Source: Actinomycetota bacterium
GTDB taxonomy: Bacteria > Actinomycetota > Nitriliruptoria > Nitriliruptorales > Nitriliruptoraceae
Assembly (NCBI GenBank): GCA_019347575.1
Contig: JAHWKY010000008.1
Coordinates: forward strand, 1-64,000
Length of the DNA: 64,000 nucleotides
Direction: 5' to 3'
A program made the position numbers and the translations under genes. Below, piece by piece: positions 54,008-64,000 of this stretch; within the stretch, counting starts at the first letter, position 1, and every line of letters begins with the position of its first letter. The notes below the pieces were generated by a model that ran no database searches, was not told the origin of the DNA, and was given only the letters and a program-made list of their open reading frames with translations.

Positions 54008-55750
54008 ATGTCATCGGTGGGGTCGTCGGAGGACGAGGGTGCCGCCCACGCTCCCCTCGCACGTGGTGGCGATGACACGGCGGCGTCCGCGCTCCGCCTC
54101 GCCGAGGTGGTGCGCGATCACCTCGACCCCGATGCCGGCCTCGACGCCCTCTCCGGCCTGCTCGCACGGATCGCCGGCGTGCTCGGCTACCCCGCCGCGT
54201 CCCTGTACCGCCTCGAGGGGCGCGCGCTCGTCAACGTCGCCTCGTCGGGGTTCCCCGATGACGTCCCGCAGCGGCTGCCGCGCGACGCGGGGATCATGGG
54301 AGCGGCCGTCACCGCGGACGAGGCGGTGGTGTGCCGCGACTCACAGGCCGATGAGCGGTGGGTCGACGGCAGTGGTGGTGCGCACCGGTCGGGTGTCGCC
54401 GTCCCGATGCGTCTGGGCGGCCGAACGTGGGGCGTGCTCGTGATCGAGGCCCTGGAGGTGGATGCGTTCGACCCGGCCACCGTCGTCCAGCTCACCCCCG
54501 TCGCGGACGAGCTCGCGTGGGCGCTCGAGGCCATACGGCTGCACGAGCTCGCCCTAGAGCAGGCCCACCACGAGGAGCGCCTGCGCCGGGGCCTCGAGGC
54601 GGCCGCCGCCGTGATCTCCGCGGGGCTGCAGGATCCGGATCTCGACATCGCCATCGACCGAATGGTGCGAGAGGTCCGAGAGCAGCTCGGATGGGAGTCG
54701 CTGGCTGTGCTCCTCCGCCGTGACGAGACGCTGGAGGTGGCCGCCGCCTACGGGTACGCCGACCATGTGGCGGGGATGCGGTTCTCGATGGCGCGGGGGA
54801 TCCTCGGGCACGTCGCCATGACGGGACGGCCGTACCTGGCCCGGGACACCCGTGACGATCCGTTCTACGACGCGGTCGTGCACGAGACCCGCAGCGAGAT
54901 CTGCGCCCCGCTCCGCGTCGCCGGTCAGGTGCGCGGGGTCATCAACGCCGAGAGCCCGATCCCGAACCGGTTCACGCTTGCCGAGCTCGAACTCATGGAG
55001 CGCATCGCGGAGCAGATGAGCCTCGTGATCCACAACCTCGAGTTGCTAGGAGCCGAGAAGGAGACCGTGGCACGTCTGCACGAGCTCGACCGCTTCAAGT
55101 CGCGCCTGTTGACGCTGGCGTCGCACGAGCTGCGCACACCGCTGACGGTCGTGCTCGGCTTCGCCGAGGTGCTCGCCGAGCACGGCGAGACGCTCGCGCC
55201 CGAGAGCGCCCGCGACTACGCGGTCTCGATCCTGCGCCACGCCACGGGCCTCGGACGGCTCGTCGACCACATGCTCATCGCGTCCGAGATCGAACAGGGC
55301 AGCCTCGACGTCGTCCCGACGCGGGTGGAGCTGCTGCCGTTGGTGGCCGAGCTCATCTCCGAGATCGATGCGCAGATCGAGGTCCGTCCTGGTCTCGACG
55401 AGGTGGCGGTTCGGGCCGACCCCTTCCGTCTGCGGCAGGTCCTCTCTGCGCTCATCGACAACGCGGCGAAGTACGCCGGGGATGGCGTCATCCAACTCGA
55501 TGCTCGGGTCGACGGTGCCACGACGACGCTGCTGCTGCGGGACGAGGGGCCCGGAATCCCCGGACCGGAGCGTGAGCGGGTCTTCGAGCTGTTCCACCAG
55601 ATCGGCGAGCACGGCATCGCGGGGCGGCGGGGCGTCGGCCTCGGCCTCACCATCGCCCGCGACCTCGTCAAGCTGATGGACGGCGACCTCCGCCTCGCCT
55701 CCGCCGAAGGCTACGGCGTCACCTTCCTGATCGACCTCCCCACCGGGTAA
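54008..55750 (+). CDS. cytoplasmic sensor histidine kinase with two GAF domains
   Basis: The 580-residue protein has no membrane helix. Residues about 35-180 and 195-350 are GAF domains (GVLGYPAASLYRLEG to WGVLVIEA; LGWESLAVLLRRDETLEVAAAYG to RSEICAPLRVAGQVRGVINAE). The dimerisation domain has the phospho-His in ASHELRTPLTVVLGF near residue 372, and the ATPase domain has LSALIDNAAKYAG, DEGPGIPGPE and GVGLGLTIARDLV. No response regulator adjoins; the orphan regulator at 7240 is one possible partner. The signal read by the GAF domains is unknown. Confidence 0.92.
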   Translation: MSSVGSSEDEGAAHAPLARGGDDTAASALRLAEVVRDHLDPDAGLDALSGLLARIAGVLGYPAASLYRLEGRALVNVASSGFPDDVPQRLPRDAGIMGAAVTADEAVVCRDSQADERWVDGSGGAHRSGVAVPMRLGGRTWGVLVIEALEVDAFDPATVVQLTPVADELAWALEAIRLHELALEQAHHEERLRRGLEAAAAVISAGLQDPDLDIAIDRMVREVREQLGWESLAVLLRRDETLEVAAAYGYADHVAGMRFSMARGILGHVAMTGRPYLARDTRDDPFYDAVVHETRSEICAPLRVAGQVRGVINAESPIPNRFTLAELELMERIAEQMSLVIHNLELLGAEKETVARLHELDRFKSRLLTLASHELRTPLTVVLGFAEVLAEHGETLAPESARDYAVSILRHATGLGRLVDHMLIASEIEQGSLDVVPTRVELLPLVAELISEIDAQIEVRPGLDEVAVRADPFRLRQVLSALIDNAAKYAGDGVIQLDARVDGATTTLLLRDEGPGIPGPERERVFELFHQIGEHGIAGRRGVGLGLTIARDLVKLMDGDLRLASAEGYGVTFLIDLPTG

Positions 55751-55771
55751 CGGCGCCGCGGTTGGCCTACC

Positions 55772-55837
55772 CCAGAAACCACCGCATCCGATGGTTTCCG
55801 AAGTGCAACGGAAACCATCGGATGCGGTGGTTTCTGG
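55772..55837. terminator. perfect 28-base-pair inverted repeat between convergent genes
   Basis: Arms 55772-55799 and 55810-55837 are perfect complements around a 10-base loop; each contains AAACCACCGCATCCGATGG or its complement. It is much longer and less GC-rich than most terminators here, and lies between the histidine kinase and AI-2E gene stops. Confidence 0.75.
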
Positions 55838-55872
55838 AGAGCCGCTTCGCTGCGCTCGCGGCTGGGAACCGC

Positions 55873-57054
55873 CTACGCACCTTCGTCGCCGGGACGCTCC
55901 GGGTCGCGGCCGTACGTGCGGATGTAGTCGGTCTTGCCCAACGGGTCGAGCTCCTTGATGAGCTCGTGCTCGACGATCTCGTGGCGCTCCCCGATGGTGC
56001 TCGCGAGCGCGGTGACGATGGCGGCGACCGGCAGTGCGAGCAGCGCCCCGACCGCCCCGAGCAGCGCGGCGCCGGCGAGTACCGAGATGAACGCGACGGC
56101 GGGGTGCAGCTCCATCGTGCGTGCGGTGATCTTCGGGGCGACGTAGTAGTTCTCGACCTGCTGGTACACGACGATCGCCGCTACGACCCAGATCGCGTCC
56201 GCAGGTTGCTCGCCGGCGAGGGCGATCAGCAGTGGGAGGAAGCCGGCGAGGTAGGTGCCCACGACCGGGATGACGCTCGATACGACGCCGACCCAGACGC
56301 CCAGGGCGATGGCGTACTCGAGGCCGACGAGGGTGAACACGACGGCGTGGAACAGCGCCGAGACGATCGCGGTCACCACGCGGCTGTAGACGTACCCACC
56401 GGTCTTGGCGACGGCGAGCTCCCACATGGTGAGGAACTCGCGCTGCTCTTCCGGCCGGAGGCGACTCACCAGAGCCCGACGTACCCGCGGCCCGTCGGCC
56501 ACGAGGTAGAAGGTCACCAGTCCGATGGTGAGCAGCTGGACGAGTCCGCCCAGCAGCGTCCCGCCGATGCCGAGCAACCCACCCGTGACCTGTCCCGCGA
56601 CGTCCGGAAGCCGGTCGGGCAGGTCGGTCGTGGCGTCGTCGAGCCACGCCGACAGCGACTCACCGATCCCGGGGAGCCGCGCCGCCTGCTCGCTGAGGCC
56701 ACGCACGAGCTCGGGGCCCTGGTCGACCAGCGTGGTGATCTGGTCGATGACGAGCGGGAGCATCGCGGCGATGAACCCGACCGCCAGGAGGAACGACACG
56801 AGGAAGACGACGAACGTGCCGAACCCCCGCCGCATCCCCCGGCGCGCCAGGTACTGCACCGCAGGCTCCATCGCGAAGCTGAGGAACAGGCTGATCAGCA
56901 GGATCACGAGGATCGTGTGCAGCCGCCCCACGATGTTGCGGAAGAGGTCGGTCAGCAGCAGCCCGAGCACCACCCCCAGGCCGATGGTGACGGCGGTGCG
57001 GAGGTCGGGGCGCAACCGTCCGCCCTGGCCTGGACCCTCGGTGACCGGCTCCAT
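55873..57054 (-). CDS. AI-2E family transporter
   Basis: A 393-residue protein with about eight membrane helices and the family marks LLISLFLSFAMEPAVQYLARRGMRRG, GVVSSVIPVVGTYLAGFLPLLIAL, YYVAPKITARTMELHPAVAFISVLAGAALLG. Members are known as Na+/H+ antiporters or small-molecule exporters; autoinducer export is not implied. ATG at 57054 is chosen because homology begins soon after; an earlier ATG at 57099 would add a Thr/Ala-rich piece. Confidence 0.88.
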   Translation of the reverse strand: MEPVTEGPGQGGRLRPDLRTAVTIGLGVVLGLLLTDLFRNIVGRLHTILVILLISLFLSFAMEPAVQYLARRGMRRGFGTFVVFLVSFLLAVGFIAAMLPLVIDQITTLVDQGPELVRGLSEQAARLPGIGESLSAWLDDATTDLPDRLPDVAGQVTGGLLGIGGTLLGGLVQLLTIGLVTFYLVADGPRVRRALVSRLRPEEQREFLTMWELAVAKTGGYVYSRVVTAIVSALFHAVVFTLVGLEYAIALGVWVGVVSSVIPVVGTYLAGFLPLLIALAGEQPADAIWVVAAIVVYQQVENYYVAPKITARTMELHPAVAFISVLAGAALLGAVGALLALPVAAIVTALASTIGERHEIVEHELIKELDPLGKTDYIRTYGRDPERPGDEGA

Positions 57055-57113
57055 CCCCGTACGCTCCTGGCTGGCGTTCGCTGGAGCGTAGGTCAGCACC
57101 CGACAGGAGCGAC

Positions 57114-58031
57114 GTGACAGCGGCGATCCGTACCGAGGGCCTGACCAAGCAGTTCGGCGAGGTCGTGGCGCTCGACGGGCTCGATCTCGAGGTCCGTACC
57201 GGCGAGGTCATGGGTTTCCTGGGGCCCAACGGGGCGGGGAAGACCACGACGACGCGGCTGCTGCTCGACCTGCTCCGTCCCACCCGCGGACGAGCCGAGG
57301 TCCTCGGTCGCGACACCCGCGTCGATGCGCTCGAGGTGCGGGCCCGGACCGGCTACCTCCCCGGTGATCTCGCGCTCCCGGAGCGCTGGACGACCCACGA
57401 GCTGCTGGCCTTCCACGGCCGCCTCCGGGGTGGGCTCGACCGCGGTCACGCCGACGAGCTCGCCGACCGCCTCGGTCTCGATCCGACCCGGCCATTGGGA
57501 GACCTCAGTCGCGGCAACCGTCAGAAGGTCGGGATCGTGCAGGCGTTCGCGTCGCGGTCCGACCTGCTCGTCCTCGACGAGCCTTCCAGCAGCCTGGACC
57601 CGCTCGTGCAGCGTGAGCTGCTCGATCTCGTGCGCGAGGTCCGCGACGACGGCCGGAGCGTGTTCTTCAGCTCGCACGTGCTGTCCGAGGTCGAACGCGT
57701 CGCCGACCGCGTCGCGATCATCCGCGAGGGCCGGTTGCTGCTCGTCGATGACGTCGCCACGCTCAAGGGTCGCTCGCTGGTGCGCATGCACATCCGCTTC
57801 GACCGTCCGCCTCCGCTCGACGAGTTCGCCCGGCTCGAGGCCGTGCGCGAGGCCACCGCGGAGGACGGGACGCTGCACCTGGTCGTGGAGGGATCACCGG
57901 ACGCGGTGATCAAGCTCGCCGCGAGGTACCGCGTCGAGACCTTCGTCAGCGACGAGGCAGCCCTCGAGGAGATCTTCCTCACCTACTACACGCGCGGTCG
58001 GAGCCCCAGCGAGGAGCGGGGCCGTGTCTGA
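57114..58031 (+). CDS. ABC-2 type exporter ATPase (system 1)
   Basis: The 305-residue ATPase has Walker A GPNGAGKTTTT, signature DLSRGNRQKVG and Walker B LLVLDEPSSSLDP, plus the C-terminal extension common to CcmA/DrrA-like exporters. GTG at 57114 follows AGGAG. Its stop lies eight bases inside the permease gene, so ATPase and permease are coupled. Substrate unknown. Confidence 0.92.
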   Translation: MTAAIRTEGLTKQFGEVVALDGLDLEVRTGEVMGFLGPNGAGKTTTTRLLLDLLRPTRGRAEVLGRDTRVDALEVRARTGYLPGDLALPERWTTHELLAFHGRLRGGLDRGHADELADRLGLDPTRPLGDLSRGNRQKVGIVQAFASRSDLLVLDEPSSSLDPLVQRELLDLVREVRDDGRSVFFSSHVLSEVERVADRVAIIREGRLLLVDDVATLKGRSLVRMHIRFDRPPPLDEFARLEAVREATAEDGTLHLVVEGSPDAVIKLAARYRVETFVSDEAALEEIFLTYYTRGRSPSEERGRV

Positions 58032-58818
58032 TCTCTCCATCGCCACACGCTGGTTCGCCGACCAGCGCCGCGCGCTGATCGGCTGGACGCTGGGAGCCGT
58101 CGCGCTGATCATGATCATCGTTGCGACCTACCCGGCGATCCGTGACAGCCCCGAGCTCTCGTCGTTCGTCGAGGACCTGCCCGAGTTCATGCGTGCCATC
58201 GTCGGTGAGGAGATCACCTCTCCGGCCGGGTACCTCGGGGCGCGCCTGTTCTCGACCTCGCTGCCGGTGCTGCTGCTGATCTACCTCATCGGCCGCGCCA
58301 CGAACGCGATCGCCGGCGACGAGCGCGACGGCAAGCTCGAGCTGCTGCTCTCCGAGCCGATCACGCGTCGTCGCGTGGTGCTCCAACGTGGTCTCGCGCT
58401 CGCGGTCGCGGCGATCGTCATCTGTGCGGCCAGCTGGGTCACGATCGTGGTGGGCGGACTCCCGGTCGACCTCGGCCTACCTGCCGGTGACGTGGTCGCC
58501 GCGCTCGTCAGCACTCTCCTGCTCGGTCTGGCGCACGCAGCGGTGGCACTGGCGGTCGGTGCGGGGAGCGGGAGCAAGGGTGCCGCGACCGGGGCGGCTG
58601 CGGTCGTCGCGTTCGCGGGGTGGCTCCTGTACGGCCTCGCCCCGATGGTCGACGTCATCGAGGACGTCGTGTGGTTGTCGCCGTGGCACCACGCGCTCGC
58701 GGCCGACCCGATCCGCGACGGCTTCGACGCGGGTGGATCGCTCGTCCTCACCGCCATCGTCGCGGTCGCCACGGTCGTGGCGATCTGGGGCTTCGACCGC
58801 CGCGACGTCGGCGTGTGA
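58024..58818 (+). CDS. ABC-2 type exporter permease (system 1)
   Basis: A 264-residue protein with six membrane helices and the ABC-2 permease pattern (RRALIGWTLGAVALIMIIVATYP, NAIAGDERDGKLELLLSEPITRRRVVLQRG, FAGWLLYGLAPMVDVIEDVVWLSPWHH). Overlap with the ATPase gene defines the pair. It resembles the single-permease exporters of drugs or lipids. Confidence 0.88.
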   Translation: MSDLSIATRWFADQRRALIGWTLGAVALIMIIVATYPAIRDSPELSSFVEDLPEFMRAIVGEEITSPAGYLGARLFSTSLPVLLLIYLIGRATNAIAGDERDGKLELLLSEPITRRRVVLQRGLALAVAAIVICAASWVTIVVGGLPVDLGLPAGDVVAALVSTLLLGLAHAAVALAVGAGSGSKGAATGAAAVVAFAGWLLYGLAPMVDVIEDVVWLSPWHHALAADPIRDGFDAGGSLVLTAIVAVATVVAIWGFDRRDVGV

Positions 58819-58884
58819 GCCGCGACCGCCAGGTGCACGCGTCGGTACGCTCGGGCTTCCGCCCCGATCGAGGTCATCGCTGTC

Positions 58885-59829
58885 GTGACGACCCCTGCCA
58901 TCGTGGTCGCCGGTCTCGTGAAGCGCTACGGCGCCACGACCGCCGTCGACGGGCTGGACCTGTCGGTCCGGACGGGTGAAACGTTCGCCTTGCTCGGGCC
59001 CAACGGGGCGGGGAAGACCACGACCATCGAGTGCTGCGAGGGCTACCGGCGGCCCGACGCCGGCGTGGTGCAGGTGCTCGGGCTCGACCCGGTCCGCGAC
59101 GCGACGCGGCTGCGACCCCGGGTGGGGCTGATGCTCCAGGAGGGCGGCGTCTACCCGACCGCGCGGCCGCTGGAGGTCCTCCAGCTGTTCGCGGCGTTCT
59201 ACGACCGGCCGCGCGAACCCGCGGCGCTGCTGACGCAGGTCGGGCTCGACGACGCGAGCGGGACCCGCTTCCGCGACCTCTCGGGGGGCCAGAAGCAGCG
59301 GCTGTCTCTGGCGCTCGCGCTCGTGGGCGATCCGGAGGTGGTGTTCCTCGACGAGCCCACCGCCGGGCTCGATCCGGCCGCCCGTCGCCAGACGTGGCAG
59401 CACATCCGTGAGCTCAAGGCGCGAGGCGTCACGATCGTCCTGACGACCCACCTGCTGGACGAGGCCGAGGAGCTGGCCGATCGGGTCGCGATCATCGACC
59501 GGGGTCGGTTGATCGCGCTCGGGACACCGGACGAGCTCACCCACGGTGACGCCCCAGCCGAGATCCGGTTCACGGCCCGTCGCGGTCTCGACGTCGCCGC
59601 GATCGGCGCGGCGGTCGGAGCCGCCGTCGAGGAGGAGCGCCCCGGCCGCTACCTGATCCGCGTCGTCGCCACACCGAAGGTCGTCGCGCAGCTCGCGACG
59701 TGGCTGCTCGATCACGACGAACCGCTCGGCGAGCTGCAGGCCGGCAAGCGCAGTCTCGAGGAGGTGTTCCTGCGTCTCACCGCCGAGGAGGAGGCGGGGC
59801 GATCGAGCACCGGGACGGGGCGACGTTGA
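58885..59829 (+). CDS. ABC-2 type exporter ATPase (system 2)
   Basis: The 314-residue ATPase has GPNGAGKTTTIE, LMLQEGGVYPTARP, signature DLSGGQKQRL, VVFLDEPTAGLDP and TTHLLDEAEELADRV, typical of daunorubicin- or NodI-like exporters. It is a different pair from system 1, separated by 66 bases. Its stop overlaps the permease start (TTGA). Confidence 0.92.
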   Translation: MTTPAIVVAGLVKRYGATTAVDGLDLSVRTGETFALLGPNGAGKTTTIECCEGYRRPDAGVVQVLGLDPVRDATRLRPRVGLMLQEGGVYPTARPLEVLQLFAAFYDRPREPAALLTQVGLDDASGTRFRDLSGGQKQRLSLALALVGDPEVVFLDEPTAGLDPAARRQTWQHIRELKARGVTIVLTTHLLDEAEELADRVAIIDRGRLIALGTPDELTHGDAPAEIRFTARRGLDVAAIGAAVGAAVEEERPGRYLIRVVATPKVVAQLATWLLDHDEPLGELQAGKRSLEEVFLRLTAEEEAGRSSTGTGRR

Positions 59830-60635
59830 GTGCCGACCACGTCACCGCCGAGCCCGTGACCTCCGAGCGACGCGCCGGGGTCGCGCGCGGCGATCGCCAC
59901 ACGCCGGTACGGGGCGCGGTCGTGGCCCAGGCGCGGATGGAGCTCGCGCTGCTGCTGCGGTCGGGCGAGAGCCTGCTCGTGACGCTGGGGATCCCGCTCG
60001 GTCTGCTCGTGTTCTTCTCCCGCGTCGACGTGCTGCCGACGGGCGATCTCGAGCCGGTCGACTTCCTGGTCCCGGGCGTCCTGGCCATCTCGGTCATGTC
60101 CACCGGGTTGGTCGCCCTCGCCATACAGACCGCGTTCGAGCGCAAGTACCTCGTCCTCAAGCGGCTCGGTGGGACCCCCCTTCCACGGTGGGGCCTCGTC
60201 GCCGGCAAGGCACTGTCCGCGCTCGCCGTGCTGGCCGTCCAGACACTGCTCATCGTCGCGATCGCGGTCGCCGGCCTCGGATGGTCGGCGTCGGTCGGCG
60301 CCGTCGCCTGGATCACGCTCGCGCTGGTCGTCGGCACGTTCACCTTCAGCGCCATCGGTCTGCTGATCGCCGGCACCTTGCGTGCCGAGGCCACGCTCGC
60401 GGTCGCGAATACGCTCTACCTCGCTCTGCTGCTGGTCAGCGGCCTCGCGTTCGAGTCCGAGACCCTGCCGCGCCCGCTGGAGGTGGTGGGACTGGCACTG
60501 CCGTCCGGGGCGCTGGGCATCGCCCTGCGCGACGCGGTCGATGGCGTCCTGGCGGTCACCCCCCTGCTCACCGTCGTCGCCTGGGGCGTCGCCGCGGCGC
60601 TCGCGGCGGGGCGCTGGTTCCGGTGGGAGCCGTAG
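59826..60635 (+). CDS. ABC-2 type exporter permease (system 2)
   Basis: A 269-residue permease with six membrane helices: LLLRSGESLLVTLGIPLGLLVFF, LVPGVLAISVMSTGLVALAIQTAFERKYLVLKRLGGTPLPRW and LVSGLAFESETLPRPLEVVGLALPSGALG. TTG at 59826 is chosen because it overlaps the ATPase stop by four bases and no ATG or GTG lies near. Substrate unknown. The second oxidase operon starts 95 bases on. Confidence 0.86.
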   Translation: MSADHVTAEPVTSERRAGVARGDRHTPVRGAVVAQARMELALLLRSGESLLVTLGIPLGLLVFFSRVDVLPTGDLEPVDFLVPGVLAISVMSTGLVALAIQTAFERKYLVLKRLGGTPLPRWGLVAGKALSALAVLAVQTLLIVAIAVAGLGWSASVGAVAWITLALVVGTFTFSAIGLLIAGTLRAEATLAVANTLYLALLLVSGLAFESETLPRPLEVVGLALPSGALGIALRDAVDGVLAVTPLLTVVAWGVAAALAAGRWFRWEP

Positions 60636-60730
60636 TCGCGGGCGTGGGTGGAGACGGTTCCGAACGTGGCAGGGTGCTCCGCTAGCCTCCGCATCCCCTT
60701 GCTCGGATCTCGGGTGGCGGACAAGGAGAC

Positions 60731-61807
60731 GTGACGTTGGGCGACCCACGCACGTGGCGGTGCCGTGCCCGGTGGCTGCTCCCACTCGCCGCGGTCGCCG
60801 CCCTCAGCGCCTGCTCCGGCGAGCAGACGGCACTCGACCCGCAGGGACCGTTCGCGGAGCGCCCCGACGACCTGTTCCGAGTGGTCTTCTGGATCGCCGT
60901 CGGGGTTTTCGTGCTCGTCCAGGGCCTGATCATCGTCGCGGTCCTGAAGTTCCGCGACCGCGGGGATGACGAGACGCTGCCGGTGCAGACCCACGGCAAC
61001 ACCAAGCTCGAGATCCTGTGGACCGTCATCCCGGCGCTCATCCTGGCGGGCATCGCCGTCCCGACCGTCCAGTCCATCTTCGAGCTGTCCGAGGAGCCCG
61101 ATGGAGCCGTGACCATCGAGGTGTTCGGCCACCGCTGGTGGTGGGAGTACCAGTACCCCGAGGCCGGCGTCGAGACCGCGAACGAGATGGTCATCCCCGT
61201 CGGCCGCCCGGTGCGCCTGGTCATGACGGCCGAGGAAGCCGACCAGCCCGATGTCGGCGTGATCCACAGCTTCTGGGTCCCCGCCCTCGCGGGGAAGCAG
61301 GACGTGATCCCCGGCCGCATCACGACCCTCAACATCCAGGCCGACACCGAGGGCCGCTACCTGGGCCAGTGCGCCGAGTACTGTGGTCTCAGCCACGCCA
61401 ACATGCGCCTGCGCGTGATCGCGGTGCCGCCCGACGAGTTCGACCAGTGGCTCGAGGAGCAGGCCGCGGACGCGCCACGGCCCGACGAGGGAACGCTCGA
61501 AGCGGAGGGAGAGCAGCTCTTCTTCGGTGGGGCGTGCGTGGGCTGCCACGCCGTGCGGGGCGTCGAGGTGGACGGCACCCGTGCCACGGGCAACGTCGGG
61601 CCCGACCTGACCCACTTCGCGACCCGCGAGGAGTTCGCCGGCGCCATCTTCGAGGTCAACGAGGACAACCTCGCCGAGTGGCTCGAGGACCCGCCGGCGA
61701 TGAAGCCCATGACCCCGGACGAGCGGCCCTCGCTCGGCATGCCCGACCTGGGGCTGAAGCCCGACGAGATCCGTGCCCTGGTCGCCTACCTGCTCAGCCT
61801 GACGTAG
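60731..61807 (+). CDS. ctaC: cytochrome c oxidase subunit II with C-terminal cytochrome c domain (operon 2)
   Basis: A 358-residue lipoprotein form of subunit II: lipobox LAAVAALSAC, two membrane helices, CuA ligands in VIHSFWVPALAGKQD and QCAEYCGLSHANM, and a haem-c domain with CVGCH and PMTPDERPSLGMP. GTG at 60731 follows AAGGAG. It passes electrons to the conventional subunit I encoded 13 bases on. Confidence 0.95.
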   Translation: MTLGDPRTWRCRARWLLPLAAVAALSACSGEQTALDPQGPFAERPDDLFRVVFWIAVGVFVLVQGLIIVAVLKFRDRGDDETLPVQTHGNTKLEILWTVIPALILAGIAVPTVQSIFELSEEPDGAVTIEVFGHRWWWEYQYPEAGVETANEMVIPVGRPVRLVMTAEEADQPDVGVIHSFWVPALAGKQDVIPGRITTLNIQADTEGRYLGQCAEYCGLSHANMRLRVIAVPPDEFDQWLEEQAADAPRPDEGTLEAEGEQLFFGGACVGCHAVRGVEVDGTRATGNVGPDLTHFATREEFAGAIFEVNEDNLAEWLEDPPAMKPMTPDERPSLGMPDLGLKPDEIRALVAYLLSLT

Positions 61808-61820
61808 AGGAGCGCAACCG

Positions 61821-63701
<1,881 letters not shown>

Positions 63702-63740
63702 ACCGCCACACCGGCGGAACCGCGACGGAAGGAGCGCCCC

Positions 63741-64000
63741 GTGTCCACGGCGGCACACGAGACGTCACTGGGTCTCGACCACCGCAAGGTCGCGATCTGG
63801 GCCTTCCTCGGGTCGGAGTTCCTGTTCTTCGGCGCGTTCATCTCCTCGTTCCTGCTCTACCAGAACGACGTCAACGAGGGTCCCGGCGTCGAGCTCTTCG
63901 ACATCCCGTTCACCTCGGTCAGCTCGTTCGTGCTGCTGATGAGCTCGGTGACGATGGTGCTCGCCCACTCCGCGCACGTGCGCGGCGACATGCGCCGCAT
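63741..64000 (+). CDS. ctaE: cytochrome c oxidase subunit III, N-terminal part (cut by window end)
   Basis: The 86 visible residues (VSTAAHETSLGLDHRKVAIWAFLGSEF onward) cover the first two membrane helices: the segment AIWAFLGSEFLFFGAFISSF is the subunit III signature. GTG at 63741 follows GGAAGGAG. In contrast with operon 1, subunit III is a separate protein here. The gene continues past 64000. Confidence 0.92.
   Translation, partial: MSTAAHETSLGLDHRKVAIWAFLGSEFLFFGAFISSFLLYQNDVNEGPGVELFDIPFTSVSSFVLLMSSVTMVLAHSAHVRGDMRR

Overview
The window is about 70% G+C DNA with dense, often overlapping genes, many GTG and some TTG starts, GTGA/ATGA stop-start overlaps, a dissociated FAS-II operon with an InhA-like enoyl reductase, DUF1206 and UPF0104 proteins and cytochrome c oxidases with cytochrome-c-tailed subunit II. 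This points to a free-living aerobic actinobacterium. A deep lineage such as Nitriliruptoria/Euzebya-like is an inference only. I saw no rRNA, tRNA, CRISPR array or phage block.

Layout. 0-8.4 kb (minus): two tandem membrane-anchored beta-propeller proteins run into a HAMP sensor cut by the left edge; upstream lie a VapBC toxin-antitoxin pair, a decayed secreted hydrolase, and a response regulator with an unusual output domain. The propeller operon and the regulator gene carry the same long leader element. 8.5-13.2 kb: MscS channel, MFS exporter, acyl-CoA dehydrogenase, enoyl-CoA hydratase. 13.3-19.6 kb: histone-H1-like protein, DUF1206 protein, and an envelope-lipid-like cluster of two PAP2-kinase fusions around a lipoprotein and a UPF0104 membrane protein. 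19.6-24.2 kb: ABC-F ATPase, RtcB, AAA ATPase. 24.4-27.3 kb: CocE-type hydrolase and a broken virginiamycin-B-lyase-like gene.

27.4-32.3 kb (plus): first oxidase operon (subunit II, fused I+III, small membrane protein, CtaG). 32.3-40.7 kb (minus): one long operon of ECF sigma factor, fabD, a biotinyl-like protein, fabH, fabG, acpP, fabF, carboxyltransferase, PlsC-type acyltransferase, acpS and fabI, which together can take acyl-CoA precursors to membrane acyl chains. 41-44.5 kb: secreted protein, a deletion scar joining a lipoprotein stub to a truncated MATE exporter, membrane proteins and a second MscS-like channel. 44.6-49.1 kb: amino-acid ABC importer. 49.2-53.2 kb: rRNA/tRNA m5U methyltransferase, lipoprotein, PrmA, membrane protein. 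53.4-55.8 kb: unknown protein and a GAF histidine kinase. 55.9-60.6 kb: AI-2E family protein and two ABC-2 exporters. 60.7-64 kb: a second, conventional oxidase operon cut by the right edge.

Three themes recur. Several convergent gene pairs are separated by long inverted repeats that probably act as bidirectional terminators. Two families of short GC-rich palindromic repeats occur, one of which supplies the Shine-Dalgarno sequence of fabF and prmA. Several genes are visibly decaying (hydrolase remnant, lyase with stop and frameshift, PAP2-kinase frameshift, truncated MATE).
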